Counted from the first letter of the stretch, positions 46,472 through 57,061 are shown. The stretch is DNA of 64,000 nucleotides from Ferroplasma acidiphilum (GCF_002078355.1 NZ_CP015363.1:744001-808000); one strand, 5' to 3'. Made by a program: numbers and translations. The notes: generated by a model from the sequence alone, not told the origin.

Positions 46472-47164
46472 ATGGAAATAAATATTGGCATTATAGGTGG
46501 CATGGGCCCAAAGGCAACAAACCAGTTTCTGGACCGAATTACTGAATTGACAGAAGCAGCAAATGACCAGGAACATGTAAGATATATACTTTACAGTGAT
46601 CCTGAGATTCCTGACAGGATAGGCGCTTATTTCAACGGTACCAAAAGCCCGGTGGATGCCATAAACAAAGGCATAGATTTTCTTGAAAGGAACGGCATAA
46701 CAACAATAGCTATACCCTGCAATACGGCACATATATGGTTCAGTGAGTTTAAAGCAGGTGTCAATCTGCTAAATATGGTTGACCTTACAGTAAAAGCTAT
46801 ACTAGACTCTGGATACAAACATCCAGGATTTCTGGCAACTACTGCAACTATCAAATCCAGGCTTTACATTAAAAATCTGGAAGAAGCCGGTATCTCTGCC
46901 ATAATTCCGGAACAGGAGGATACAGTAATGCAAGCGGTGAAGCTGGTGAAACTTGGAGAGATTTCCAGGGCAAAGGCTACCTTGAAGCCAGTGGTTAAAG
47001 AACTTGAAGATAATGGCTCGGATTCTATTATTATGGCATGCACTGAAATACCTGTTATACTGAATAGGGAGGATACAGAACTGCCATTGATAGATTCAGA
47101 CCGCATCCTTGCTGAGAAAATAATATTATCTGCGGGAAAACGGCTCAAGCCTTATAATAAATAA
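46472..47164 (+). CDS. aspartate/glutamate racemase family protein
   Basis: 230 residues from the ATG at 46472; the longer TTG frame adds eight residues with no support. The N terminus GIIGGMGPKATNQF is diagnostic. The two catalytic cysteines are visible in IPCNTAHIWF and MACTEIPVIL. These PLP-independent enzymes racemise aspartate or related acids. It sits between an MFS carrier and a PLP decarboxylase on the same strand, which suggests an amino-acid catabolic group, by inference. Confidence 0.87.
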   Translation: MEINIGIIGGMGPKATNQFLDRITELTEAANDQEHVRYILYSDPEIPDRIGAYFNGTKSPVDAINKGIDFLERNGITTIAIPCNTAHIWFSEFKAGVNLLNMVDLTVKAILDSGYKHPGFLATTATIKSRLYIKNLEEAGISAIIPEQEDTVMQAVKLVKLGEISRAKATLKPVVKELEDNGSDSIIMACTEIPVILNREDTELPLIDSDRILAEKIILSAGKRLKPYNK

Positions 47165-47207
47165 ACTTTGCCGGAAAATATTTTAAACTTTGCACGGATA
47201 TTAAATT

Positions 47208-48608
47208 ATGTTAAAACAGTTTCCGGAGAATGGCATGGACATACAGAAAATCCATGAAACGCTTGATGAACTTGGAAAAAATGATATAAAAAATAGCAGG
47301 GGAAGATTATTTACATATTTCTATGACCCGGGAATAGATGAATTAAATAAACTCCAGGATATTTTCCTGAAATTTTCAAACAGGAATGGAATGGATTACC
47401 ACGCATTTCCCAGTACATTGAAACTTGAAAATGATGTAATAGCCATGATGGCTTCATTGTTGCATGGCAAAGAAGGAAGCGCCGGGACATTTACCACCGG
47501 TGGAACGGAGAGTATTATTCTGGCAATGAAAGCTGCAAGAGATAGATTTTTTGAAAAGCATCACGGTGTTCCTGAGGTAATATTGCCTGTAACGGCACAT
47601 CCATCATTCAGCAAGGCTGTTGAATACCTGGGGCTTAAGGAAATACGCCTGCCTGTTGATGAACACTACCTGGCTGACCCGGAACTCATGAGAAAAGCAA
47701 TTACAGAAAATACAGCAATGATAGTAGGTTCAGCACCTTCTTTCCCATATGGCACAATTGATCCTGTTAAGGAATTATCAGATATTGCCCTTGAAAATAA
47801 TTTATGGCTGCATGTTGATGCCTGTGTTGGTGGAATGATTCTTCCATTTCTTAAAAGGCTTGGCCACAATGTCCAGGATTTTGATTTCACCCTTCCTGGT
47901 GTATCATCCATTTCCGTCGATCTGCACAAATACGGGTTTACTCCTAAGGGTTCATCTGTTATTATGTATAAAAATGAGGAACTTAGAAAGCACCAGATCT
48001 ATGTAAACGCAAAGTGGCCAGGCTATCCCATGTCAAACGCAGGGATGCAGGCAACAAAATCTGCAGGGCCTTTAGCAGGCACATGGGCAATTATGAACTA
48101 TCTCGGGTATAAAGGATATACTGATCTGGCTTCAAAAACATTATCTGCATATAAAACACTGACAAAAGGAATAGAAAATATTGGCTATGAAATTACAGGA
48201 AAACCGGATGCAACCATCTTCGCATTCCAGGACAACAACAATAGCATATTTACCACAGGAGTAAATATGATTGAAAAGGGATGGTATCCACAGATCCAGC
48301 CTTCAAACCTGGAACTTGGATTACCCTCAACTATCCATCTAAACGTATGCCCTGTGCATGTGGAAGTAGCAGATGAGTTCCTTTCAGACCTGGAAAATAT
48401 ACATAAAAATGCCGGAAAGGATTCCGGTTCACGGGAGCTTGCAGTTGAATCTAGGGATAAGGCTGTGGATTATCTGGTGAATCTGATTGAACAGAACCCT
48501 GAAAAGAAAACATTGTTCTTCCACATGATATACAATCTTGATCCTGAAAAAGGGGAAGAAATATTCAGAAAAATTACAGACATGGATTTTCATGCGGCCG
48601 AAGAATAA
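47208..48608 (+). CDS. PLP-dependent group II decarboxylase/sphingosine-1-phosphate lyase-like
   Basis: 466 residues. The PLP lysine is K241 in SVDLHKYGFTPKG, and the cofactor-binding block TGGTESIILAMKAARD and the aspartate in LWLHVDACVGG are present. The HKYG-x-x-PKG form and the general layout resemble sphingosine-1-phosphate lyases and archaeal tyrosine/aspartate decarboxylases (MfnA type) more than classical GadB. The substrate is therefore open. It is soluble here, lacking the membrane anchor of the eukaryotic lyase. It follows the racemase by 43 bases on the same strand. Confidence 0.82.
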   Translation: MLKQFPENGMDIQKIHETLDELGKNDIKNSRGRLFTYFYDPGIDELNKLQDIFLKFSNRNGMDYHAFPSTLKLENDVIAMMASLLHGKEGSAGTFTTGGTESIILAMKAARDRFFEKHHGVPEVILPVTAHPSFSKAVEYLGLKEIRLPVDEHYLADPELMRKAITENTAMIVGSAPSFPYGTIDPVKELSDIALENNLWLHVDACVGGMILPFLKRLGHNVQDFDFTLPGVSSISVDLHKYGFTPKGSSVIMYKNEELRKHQIYVNAKWPGYPMSNAGMQATKSAGPLAGTWAIMNYLGYKGYTDLASKTLSAYKTLTKGIENIGYEITGKPDATIFAFQDNNNSIFTTGVNMIEKGWYPQIQPSNLELGLPSTIHLNVCPVHVEVADEFLSDLENIHKNAGKDSGSRELAVESRDKAVDYLVNLIEQNPEKKTLFFHMIYNLDPEKGEEIFRKITDMDFHAAEE

Positions 48609-48623
48609 ATATTTATAAAAAAA

Positions 48624-49577
48624 TTAAAATTTATAGAGGTCGGAGGAAAGGTATTTCAATCCACTGTCAGGCAGTACCGTTACAACAATTGAACCACGAT
48701 CCATTGTTTTATCAAGCTTCATGGCAGCAGCAACATTTGCACCGCCGGAAAAACCTGGAAATATGCCTTCCTTTGATGCAAGATGCCTTGCTGTATCAAT
48801 AGCTTCATCATCGGTTACACTGAGATATCCATCGACAAGTGATTCATCCCAGTATGGTGGTTTCACGGCATGCCCGCCACCCTGAATTTTATGCCTGGTT
48901 GTTATAACCTGCTTTCCTGCTAAAAACTGTGCCGAATCAGGTTCAACCGGGTAACATTTTATATCTTTGCGGAATTTTTTAAGTGCACTTGATATTCCTA
49001 CAAATGTTCCACCGGTGCCAACAAAGGCAACAAAGGCATCTATGTTTCCATCAGATTGCTTTATAATTTCACTTCCAGTTGTGTATTCATGGATTAGGTA
49101 ATTTACAGGGTTTATGTACTGGTTCGGCCTGTAGGCGTGGAGCTCCTCTGTCAATTCATCTGTTTTCTTCTCAACAGCTTCATTATCCTTCCGTGATACA
49201 ACATCCGGCTCCTCGCCTGGCTGCTGCGGAACAAGGACAACATGAGCGCCAAGTGCCTTTAACATTACCGTTTTTTCCATGGAATTGCCAGCAGACATGA
49301 CAGTAATAAATTTATATCCCTTGACTGCACAGGCAATTGCAAGACCTATGCCAGTATTTCCAGATGTTTTTCCTATTACCGTATCGCCCTTTTTAAGTAT
49401 GCCTTTCCGTTCTGCATCCTCAATCATTCCTATTGCTATCCTATCCTTAATGCTGAAACCGGGGCTATAGTACTCCAGTTTAACATAAATTTCTATGTTT
49501 CTGCAGCCGGTCCTGTTAAGCTTAACCAGGGGAGTATTCCCTATGGTGCTCAGGACGCTTGCTCTAACATCGTCCAT
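48624..49577 (-). CDS. cysteine synthase/O-phosphoserine sulfhydrylase family
   Basis: 317 residues of fold-type II PLP enzymes. The PLP lysine is K44 in PGFSIKDRIA, the phosphate loop is GKTSGNTGIG (TSGNTG), the C-terminal loop is VGTGGTFVGISSALK, and FPGFSGGANVAA supplies the serine near the pyridine. It makes cysteine from O-acetylserine or O-phosphoserine and sulfide, or cystathionine with homocysteine. No CBS domain is attached. It is convergent with the decarboxylase; which acyl donor is used cannot be told. Confidence 0.88.
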   Translation of the reverse strand: MDDVRASVLSTIGNTPLVKLNRTGCRNIEIYVKLEYYSPGFSIKDRIAIGMIEDAERKGILKKGDTVIGKTSGNTGIGLAIACAVKGYKFITVMSAGNSMEKTVMLKALGAHVVLVPQQPGEEPDVVSRKDNEAVEKKTDELTEELHAYRPNQYINPVNYLIHEYTTGSEIIKQSDGNIDAFVAFVGTGGTFVGISSALKKFRKDIKCYPVEPDSAQFLAGKQVITTRHKIQGGGHAVKPPYWDESLVDGYLSVTDDEAIDTARHLASKEGIFPGFSGGANVAAAMKLDKTMDRGSIVVTVLPDSGLKYLSSDLYKF

Positions 49578-49803
49578 TTAAATCATTTATTAATGCCCAA
49601 TTACTATATAATATGTGCCCAATTAGCAAATTATGGCTTTATAGGATGATTCCGGGGTTACTAATTATTTGAATGCTCTATAGAGCCATAGGAAAAGATC
49701 GCCATAATAAAGAAAGGGCAAACAGCAGCAAAGATGAATTTTTAACCATGTACTGCCTTTACAGGAAAAGAACTTTTAAATATATCAGTCAATATCAACC
49801 TTA

Positions 49804-50913
49804 ATGGCTACTATTAAAATCCTCCAGCTTTCACACGGGAAAATAATCCCTGATTACATATCTGCATATGCCATGAGGGTGAACCATCTTCTGGAAGGCA
49901 ATTCATGGAAGATATGTTCTGTTGGCGGATTAATACTCCATGATGTTAAAGAAAATAAACTTGAAGAATACAGGTCATTGCTATCAACAACCTATTCCGT
50001 ACTAAAAGGAAACAGGTCGCTGGAAATTGCCATATCGAAAGGGATACTTTTAAGGAAGAAATACATTAATTCTGTTAGAGCCCTGATTTCGGAAGCTGAC
50101 GCAATTATTTTTGAAGGGCCCTGGGAATACCCCTTATTTGAAAAATTACTGGAAAATAAATTTGTAGTATACGATGCCCATAATGTGGAAAGCCTTCTCA
50201 GAACAGGAAATAAATATCATGATTACACAGAGGAGATTGAAGGGAAACTCGTTCAAAGGTCAAATTTATTAATTTCTGTATCTGAAAATGACCTTAAATA
50301 TTTCAAAGAAAAATTTAATCCAGGAAATGCAATACTTTTAACACATTTGCTGAAAAACGTTAAATATCAATGGAATGGGGAGGATTCAAGGGATATAATA
50401 TTTATAGGGTCGATTTATGGCCCGAATATAGAAGCTGTGGAGTTCATTTTATCGCTGGCCAGAACAATGCCGGACTTCCAATTCCATATAATAGGAAATG
50501 TAAATACACATGGATTTCCCCATAAACCTGGAAACGTACAATTCCACGGGCTGATTCAGGATGCAGAAAAGGATAACCTCTTCGGGAATTCCTGTATTGC
50601 ACTGAATCCTATATTTACCGGAGGGGGAAGGAATGTGAAGATGATAGATTACATTATGCACGGGCTCCCTGTAATATCCACAGAGATCGGAATACGTGGA
50701 TTATCACAGTATGATTTGTCCGGTGCTGTGGCAGTTGAAAAGCCAGAACATTTTAAAGAAACAATATTGAAACTTACCGGAAACAGAGATAAACTAAAAT
50801 CAATGTCGGAGAACACATTTAAATTAAAGGAAAAAATTTTAGCCACTGAGAGTTCATTTACTGCATATGACATAATATCAAAAGAATATGAAAAGTGGAA
50901 GTCCGGGCATTAA
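49804..50913 (+). CDS. GT-B glycosyltransferase (GT4/GT1-like)
   Basis: 369 residues. The C-terminal half begins with IFIGSIYGPNIEAVEFIL and contains the nucleotide-sugar block NPIFTGGGRNVKMIDYIMHGLPVISTEIGIRGL, typical of GT4-type enzymes. The N-terminal half (IKILQLSHGKIIPDY...) is the acceptor domain and is less conserved. No membrane anchor is seen. A TATA-like TTTTAAATATATC 25-30 bases upstream fits a leaderless start. It may build surface glycans or glycolipids; the substrates are unknown. It reads into cysS after 59 bases. Confidence 0.82.
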   Translation: MATIKILQLSHGKIIPDYISAYAMRVNHLLEGNSWKICSVGGLILHDVKENKLEEYRSLLSTTYSVLKGNRSLEIAISKGILLRKKYINSVRALISEADAIIFEGPWEYPLFEKLLENKFVVYDAHNVESLLRTGNKYHDYTEEIEGKLVQRSNLLISVSENDLKYFKEKFNPGNAILLTHLLKNVKYQWNGEDSRDIIFIGSIYGPNIEAVEFILSLARTMPDFQFHIIGNVNTHGFPHKPGNVQFHGLIQDAEKDNLFGNSCIALNPIFTGGGRNVKMIDYIMHGLPVISTEIGIRGLSQYDLSGAVAVEKPEHFKETILKLTGNRDKLKSMSENTFKLKEKILATESSFTAYDIISKEYEKWKSGH

Positions 50914-50972
50914 CTCAACCATTGTTCCGGATTATACATTAAATTTATTTATAATCTGCCGATTACAACAGG

Positions 50973-52343
50973 ATGATAATTCATAATACACTTGGCCAGA
51001 AAGATGAGGATTTCAAACCTATGCATCCAGGCAGAATTAATATGTTTGTTTGCGGACCCACAGTATATGACCATTCGCATATAGGCCATGCCAGGACAAA
51101 TATATTCTTTGATGTTATAGCAAAGTATCTCAGGGCTAGAGGATATTCTGTATTTTACCTGCAGAATATTACAGATATAGATGATAAAATTATTAACAGG
51201 GCAGCTGAGGAAGGCAAAGAATACAGCGAGGTTGCTGATCATTACTTCGAAGAATATAAGGAAATTATGGGCAAACTGAGAATAGACAGTATCAATTACT
51301 ACGCAAGGGCAAGCCTGTATATAGATGAAATTATAGGTCAGATCAAAAAAATTATGGAACACGGGTACGCATACGAGACCGCTGATGGTGTATACTTCAA
51401 TGTAAGGAAATTTTCTGATTACGGTGAATTATCAAATCAGAATATGGACCAGATAAGGGAAAATGCCAGGGGTGTTATAAAGGAAGAAAAAAAGTCCCCT
51501 GAAGATTTTGTTCTCTGGAAAAAGATGAAGCCAGGTGAACCATTCTGGGAATCTCCATGGGGAAAGGGTCGCCCGGGCTGGCATATAGAGGATACAGCTA
51601 TAACAGAGGCATATTTTGGCTCTGAATATGATATACACGGCGGTGGAAACGACCTTATTTTCCCGCACCATGAGGCAGAAATTGCACAGATGAGGTCTGT
51701 AAGTGGAAAGAGATACCTTGCTAGGTACTGGATCCACACAGGCATGGTAAACATTAATAAGGAAAAAATGTCCAAATCATTAAAGAATTTTATCCAGACA
51801 AAAGACATACTGAAGAGCTATAAACCGGAAGAATTGCGGTTTGCCATGATTAATTCCAATTACAATACAGTTATAGATTATTCCACGCAATTAATGGAAA
51901 GCTCAAAGGATGCAGTGGAAAGGATTAACATATTTTATAACAAAATGAAAGAGCTTAATTCTACGGAAGGAAGTTATAATATAGATGCAGAGGAAATTAT
52001 AAACCATTTCAACGCTGTTATGGACAAAAATTTTGATACCAGGTCACTTATCAGGGAATTTCTTGCTTTTATTTCAGATGCAAATAAGAACATGGAAAAT
52101 ATTTCATCTGCTGCTGCTTCTAAACTTATACATATTGTGGAATATGTAGACTCATTTCTCAACATAATCTACAGGAAGCAGAATCAGGAATCAAATATTA
52201 TGGATATTATAATAGACATAAGAAACCATGCAAGATCACGGAAGGACTATGCAATATCGGATTACATAAGGAAGAAACTGGAGGAAAATAATATCTACAT
52301 AGAAGACAATGGAAACAAAACGATCTGGTGGATAAAGAATTAA
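50973..52343 (+). CDS. cysS: cysteinyl-tRNA synthetase
   Basis: 456 residues, normal length. The class I signatures are HIGH at 36-39 (DHSHIGHARTN) and KMSKS at 265-269. The zinc-site residues appear in CGPTVYD (N-terminal Cys) and in the IHGGGNDLIFPHHEAE block, and WHIEDTA completes the active site. A helical anticodon domain ends the protein. It charges tRNA-Cys. Its presence means direct Cys-tRNA formation rather than the SepRS/SepCysS route, though the latter could coexist. Confidence 0.96.
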   Translation: MIIHNTLGQKDEDFKPMHPGRINMFVCGPTVYDHSHIGHARTNIFFDVIAKYLRARGYSVFYLQNITDIDDKIINRAAEEGKEYSEVADHYFEEYKEIMGKLRIDSINYYARASLYIDEIIGQIKKIMEHGYAYETADGVYFNVRKFSDYGELSNQNMDQIRENARGVIKEEKKSPEDFVLWKKMKPGEPFWESPWGKGRPGWHIEDTAITEAYFGSEYDIHGGGNDLIFPHHEAEIAQMRSVSGKRYLARYWIHTGMVNINKEKMSKSLKNFIQTKDILKSYKPEELRFAMINSNYNTVIDYSTQLMESSKDAVERINIFYNKMKELNSTEGSYNIDAEEIINHFNAVMDKNFDTRSLIREFLAFISDANKNMENISSAAASKLIHIVEYVDSFLNIIYRKQNQESNIMDIIIDIRNHARSRKDYAISDYIRKKLEENNIYIEDNGNKTIWWIKN

Positions 52344-52368
52344 TATATATTACCTATAACAGTAAATA

Positions 52369-52911
52369 ATGGATAAAACTAAAAGTTGTGTTCTTGTTGT
52401 GGACATGATCAATGATTTTGTTACAGGGAAGTTTGGAGACAGTAATGCAGTTGAGAGTGTAAAACTTGCAGAAATAGCATTAAAACAGCTAAAGGGCAAT
52501 ATTCCCATAATATTCGCAAAGGATTCTCACATAAAGAATGACCCGGAATTTAAAGTATGGGGGGAACATGCCATAGATGGAACATGGGGCTCTGAAATAG
52601 TTGATGCGCTAAAGCCATTTCCTGACTATATTCTAAAGAAGCGCCATTACGATGCTTTTTTCGATACTGATCTCGATTCTCTCCTCCGTGCATCAGGCAT
52701 AGCCAATATTTACATTTTCGGAATAAGCACAGATATATGCGTTGAGCACACATGTGCAGCTGCATTTTACCGTTATTATAATGTGAAAGTTATCTCTGAC
52801 CTCTGCGCTTGCATTGATAACTCACACCAGATTTCCGCCTTAACCAACATTAAAATAAATTATGGATATACACATATAAATTCAGAGGAACTATTAAAAG
52901 AGGTTATATAA
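52369..52911 (+). CDS. pncA: nicotinamidase (isochorismatase family)
   Basis: 180 residues. The cysteine-hydrolase triad fits D11 (VVDMINDF), the lysine in YILKKRHYDAFF and the cysteine in STDICVEHTCAAAF. HIKNDPEF supplies the region of the metal-binding residues of nicotinamidases. Its stop is followed directly by the ATG of the NAPRTase gene, so the two form an operon for NAD salvage: nicotinamide to nicotinate, then to nicotinate mononucleotide. The context makes nicotinamidase more likely than a general isochorismatase. Confidence 0.87.
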   Translation: MDKTKSCVLVVDMINDFVTGKFGDSNAVESVKLAEIALKQLKGNIPIIFAKDSHIKNDPEFKVWGEHAIDGTWGSEIVDALKPFPDYILKKRHYDAFFDTDLDSLLRASGIANIYIFGISTDICVEHTCAAAFYRYYNVKVISDLCACIDNSHQISALTNIKINYGYTHINSEELLKEVI

Positions 52912-54072
52912 ATGAACAGGTTCACCATGGCAAACGACTCGGATATAATGAATGGAGCGGTCACCGATGTGTATTTTGAAAAAACTATGGAATATCTCAC
53001 CATGCTTAAGAAAAATCCCTATGTAACAATGGAGGTTACAACACAGTCATCAGCATATGAATATATAAATTTCACAGGGCTTAACGACGTACTGCCATTG
53101 CTTGAATCCCATAATGTGGATGTATATGCAATTCCGGAGGGTACAGTATTGAAGCCAAGGGACATAAACGGAATTCCTGTTCCATTTCTAAGAATATCCG
53201 GCAAATATTTAGATTTCGCTGAACTTGAAACACCCCTGCTTGGATTCCTCTGCCAGGCATCAGGAATATCATCCTATTCGTCACTGCTTAAAAAATCACT
53301 GGGCAATATACCATTTATATCATTTGGCATAAGGAGAATGCATCCTGCTATATCACCAATGATAGACCGTTCATCATATATTGCCGGTGCTGCAGGCGTA
53401 TCCGGAGTACTCAGTTCGAAGCTCCTTGGCATCAAACCATCAGGTACAATGCCACACGCACTCTCATTGATCCTTGGAGACCATGATGCGTGGAAAGTAC
53501 AGCATGACAATTCCGATTTCAGAGTATTTCTTATAGACACATTCATGGATGAAAAATTTGCCGCAATAAAGGCAGCAGAGGAATTCCCAGACATTGATTT
53601 TATAAGGCTTGACACACCATCATCCAGGCGTGGGAACTTCCCCAACCTTATAAGGGAAATACGGTGGGAGCTAGACATCCGCGGCCATAAAAATATTAAA
53701 ATTATGGTATCAGGCGGAATAAAGCTTGAAGATATACCCGAACTCCTGTCTGCAGGCGTTGAGTCATTCGGAATAGGCACATCCATATCATCCGCAAAAC
53801 CGGTCGATTTTGGAATGGATATAGTAAATATAGATGGCACCGATATAACAAAACGTGGAAAATTTTCAGGAATAAAAAACGTTTACCGCTGCAAGACTTG
53901 CAATGATGTTATTGCTGGATATTCTGATACTAAACCCACCTGCCATTGTGGTGGAACAATGGAAAATATATTGCAACCATACATGGAAAATGGCAAAATT
54001 ATAAAAAATGAAGATATAGAAACAGTCAGGCAAAGATCTCTGGCACAGATAGAAAATGTTATGAATTTATAG
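52912..54072 (+). CDS. pncB: nicotinate phosphoribosyltransferase
   Basis: 386 residues. The active-site region includes FGIRRMHPAISPMIDRSSYIAG, the GTMPHAL segment that follows, and MVSGGIKLEDIPEL with GVESFGIGTSI near the phosphate site. A zinc knuckle (CKTC near 327, CHCGG near 344) ends the protein, as in the Thermoplasma enzyme from memory. It joins nicotinate and PRPP to form nicotinate mononucleotide. The gene is coupled to pncA with no gap. Its 3' end overlaps the convergent permease by six bases. Confidence 0.92.
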   Translation: MNRFTMANDSDIMNGAVTDVYFEKTMEYLTMLKKNPYVTMEVTTQSSAYEYINFTGLNDVLPLLESHNVDVYAIPEGTVLKPRDINGIPVPFLRISGKYLDFAELETPLLGFLCQASGISSYSSLLKKSLGNIPFISFGIRRMHPAISPMIDRSSYIAGAAGVSGVLSSKLLGIKPSGTMPHALSLILGDHDAWKVQHDNSDFRVFLIDTFMDEKFAAIKAAEEFPDIDFIRLDTPSSRRGNFPNLIREIRWELDIRGHKNIKIMVSGGIKLEDIPELLSAGVESFGIGTSISSAKPVDFGMDIVNIDGTDITKRGKFSGIKNVYRCKTCNDVIAGYSDTKPTCHCGGTMENILQPYMENGKIIKNEDIETVRQRSLAQIENVMNL

Positions 54073-55578
54073 AGAAAAATTCCCTATATCATCAAGATTT
54101 TTGTTATATTTTGTATACATTATTACAACTACAATTGCTATTACAATTACCCATACAAGCGCACCGTAAACACCGTATATGTATGGCGCGCTAAGATCAA
54201 AATATACTGCAGCAATTATTGCCCCTACAAGAGTTATGCTGGAAATTCCGGGTATAATAATGTGCCTGAATATGTGTGTTTTCATTTTTCTTTTCTTCAG
54301 GTACATATGCAGCGATGTGTTTGTAAGAATGTGTACTATGTATGAAATCGGGGATTCAAGCACCAGCAAAAAGACAGATGAATAAAGCAAAGCATCTATT
54401 ATTTTTCCGGGATATAGCAATTCAAAGGATATTCCGGTAGCCAGGACGATAGCCAGTGATACTATTGTAATAAATAAAATGGCGTATACTGGAACGCCCT
54501 TTGTGTTAGTCCTTGATAGCTTTTCTGGAATTACACCTTCCCTTGATAATGAAAATATTACCCTGGATGCGTTTGTACCCAGTGATACTGTAGCCGTGAA
54601 AAAGGAATTTATTACAATTATAAGCAGTACAGCAAATGGAATAAGCCCCATGCCTGAGAATCCATCTTTGTATATGGAAAGTACCGGATATGCTCCTATG
54701 CCAGTGCCTGTCCCGAATGATACCATATTTCCATATCCCCATGAAATGACTTCAGCATATGCCGCAATAATAATGGTAACACCCAGAATTGCTATGCTTG
54801 CTATAATAGACCGGGGAACTGTTTTTTTAGGGTTTTTAGTTTCCTCTGCTATGGGTATTGAACCTCCGACACCAACAAATGAACCAATTGCGTAAACCAT
54901 CATCGCCGCCAGAACTATAAAATTACCACCAACCGGAATAGCTGTAAACGGTTTGATGCTGATTGAAGTATGGTTAACGCCTATGAGATAGACTGAACTG
55001 GCAATGAAGAATATTACCTCAATGAGAATGGCATATGAGACGTATTTCAGAGAGGGTTTGATTCCTTTATAAATAAGAAAGCTCACAAATAAAATAAAAA
55101 CAATGGTAACAGGGATCCATAGTATGTTAACATAGGGAACTGTAATGCCGAGGCTGGGAAGAATTGCGTAGGCAAATCCAATAAAACCAAGTATTCCAAA
55201 GCCTGTAAAACTCAAAATCTGGTAACTTATATACGATAATGCAGTGGTAAGGCCGAAACCTTTTCCAAGACCATTTGCCACAAATGTATAATATCCGCCA
55301 GAACTGGAAAGGTATTTTGAAAATTCAAAGGATGAATAACTCATCATTGAATAAACAATAAGGGCAAGCAACAATATTAAAGGAATTGAAAAAGCACCAT
55401 CAGGATATTTAGAAAATGTAAATGTCAACAATGCTGCCGTTCCGGCCACGTAAAGGACAATCGTCCCTCCAGGCGCATTAAGCCCGACAGCCTGAGACAC
55501 AGCATGCCTCAGTGATAGCTGATTATATCCAAGATGTTTATATTCCTTTTTGGGACGAAAAACTTCTTCCTTTATCAC
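54067..55578 (-). CDS. APC superfamily amino acid permease
   Basis: 503 residues with about 12 hydrophobic helices. The IPIAEETKNPKKTVPRSII segment after helix 6 is the APC signature, and FSLSREGVIPEKLSRTNTKGVP lies between helices 8 and 9. It differs clearly from the three permeases at 22-29 kb. The C terminus is short (LDDIGNFSL). Substrate unknown. It stands alone, with 180 bases of upstream DNA in which I see no structured leader. Confidence 0.86.
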   Translation of the reverse strand: MIKEEVFRPKKEYKHLGYNQLSLRHAVSQAVGLNAPGGTIVLYVAGTAALLTFTFSKYPDGAFSIPLILLLALIVYSMMSYSSFEFSKYLSSSGGYYTFVANGLGKGFGLTTALSYISYQILSFTGFGILGFIGFAYAILPSLGITVPYVNILWIPVTIVFILFVSFLIYKGIKPSLKYVSYAILIEVIFFIASSVYLIGVNHTSISIKPFTAIPVGGNFIVLAAMMVYAIGSFVGVGGSIPIAEETKNPKKTVPRSIIASIAILGVTIIIAAYAEVISWGYGNMVSFGTGTGIGAYPVLSIYKDGFSGMGLIPFAVLLIIVINSFFTATVSLGTNASRVIFSLSREGVIPEKLSRTNTKGVPVYAILFITIVSLAIVLATGISFELLYPGKIIDALLYSSVFLLVLESPISYIVHILTNTSLHMYLKKRKMKTHIFRHIIIPGISSITLVGAIIAAVYFDLSAPYIYGVYGALVWVIVIAIVVVIMYTKYNKNLDDIGNFSL

Positions 55579-55760
55579 GTAACAGTTAATAACTGAATTA
55601 TATTTTAATTTTTGTTATGAATCCGGATTTTAATTGATTACGGATTTCGCAATATATGTATAATATATAGGGAGCCAGGCATGTTTCAAGTTACGGTGGC
55701 TGGAATTCAGGTCTATTTCCCTATTGAAAAAAGTTAAAACCACCGGTAATATATATTACT

Positions 55761-57032
55761 ATGCAGATTCTTAACATGGATAATATTGGAACAAATTCAA
55801 GAAGGGTATATGCACTGGAAAAAATTCAGAATGCTATTAATAATCTTAATCCAGCAGCTGCAATGTCAAGGAATTTCAATGTGGACACAGAAAAATTTGA
55901 CCGTGTCTATGTAATTGGATTTGGCAAAGCTTCATTTAACATGTACTCCGGAATACGTGAACGTGTGCTCAAAAAACTATCCTATGCTGGGATTATTATA
56001 CCTGATGACGAAGTACACAACGAGTCATATCAGGAACTGGAGATTTTGCGTGGTACTCATCCCTACGTTAGCAGTTTATCTGTAGAATCTTCAAAAAAAT
56101 TGCTTTCACATTTAGATGGATTAACTGAGAAGGACCTTGTTATTGTGTTGATCTCAGGGGGAGGTTCATCCCTATTCGAGCTACTGGAAACTGGAATAGA
56201 TGTCAATGACCTCAAGGATATATCGGCAGAAATCATGGAAAATGACGGTGATATATACGTATTGAACCGTCTCAGGTCATCGTTATCTGCAGTAAAAAAC
56301 GGAAAACTGGCAAAATATCTTTATCCTGCATCTGTGGCTGGCTATATTATTTCCGATGTGGTTTACGATAACCTGAATATAATTGCTTCCGGACCTCTGG
56401 TAAATATCCCTGCACCGGCGAATTTGAAGGAACTGGCAAAGAAGTACATCAAAGATGCCAGATTGAGAGATATAATAGAAAAAGTAGATATTTCCAAAAC
56501 ACTGGACAGTAAATATTTTACTAATGTGAAAAACACAATTGTTTTAAAAAATCGTGATTTTGTGGATTATATTTATTCGGAACTTGAAGGTGAAAAGATA
56601 AATCTTGGAAGCAATATTAACGGAGATGTGAAAGTAGTATCCAGGGATCTAACTGACATTTTACGGAATATACTGGAGATCAAGGGGGAACCTTTCTGGT
56701 TTGTCTGTGGCGGCGAGACCACCGTAACAGTAACAGGAAACGGCAGTGGGGGTCGAAACCAGGAACTCGCGGTAAGAGTAATGGAAAATATGGGTGATAA
56801 CGATTTTCTTTTTATTTCCATGGGCACAGATGGCATAGATGGAAAGAGCATTGCTGCAGGGGGAATAGTGGACAATTCCACAAGAATTGAAAATTTAGAA
56901 GAGTACCTTGCCAGTAGTGATACTTATACGGCTTTATCAAAAGCCCATGGTGCTATCATAACTGGCAGGACCGGAAATAATGTGTCTGATATAATGCTCG
57001 GGTTCTACGGGCGTACAAATAACAATTTTTAA
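55761..57032 (+). CDS. glycerate 2-kinase (MOFRL family)
   Basis: 423 residues. The N-terminal domain has VYVIGFGKASFNMYSGI and the LISGGGSSLFELLE nucleotide-associated loop; the C-terminal MOFRL domain has VCGGETTVTVTGNGSGGRNQELAVR and MGTDGIDG. These enzymes phosphorylate D-glycerate to 2-phosphoglycerate in the non-phosphorylative Entner-Doudoroff route used by Thermoplasmatales. The gene has its own promoter region, and the small 57062 gene follows after 29 bases. Confidence 0.92.
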   Translation: MQILNMDNIGTNSRRVYALEKIQNAINNLNPAAAMSRNFNVDTEKFDRVYVIGFGKASFNMYSGIRERVLKKLSYAGIIIPDDEVHNESYQELEILRGTHPYVSSLSVESSKKLLSHLDGLTEKDLVIVLISGGGSSLFELLETGIDVNDLKDISAEIMENDGDIYVLNRLRSSLSAVKNGKLAKYLYPASVAGYIISDVVYDNLNIIASGPLVNIPAPANLKELAKKYIKDARLRDIIEKVDISKTLDSKYFTNVKNTIVLKNRDFVDYIYSELEGEKINLGSNINGDVKVVSRDLTDILRNILEIKGEPFWFVCGGETTVTVTGNGSGGRNQELAVRVMENMGDNDFLFISMGTDGIDGKSIAAGGIVDNSTRIENLEEYLASSDTYTALSKAHGAIITGRTGNNVSDIMLGFYGRTNNNF

Positions 57033-57061
57033 ATACTACAGGTAATTATGGAGTGATTGGC

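Noticed and set aside
49578-49803. The 226-base gap before the glycosyltransferase, checked for a tRNA or small RNA.
   Set aside because: No cloverleaf, riboswitch block or open frame is visible; only the TATA-like box near 49770 is of note.
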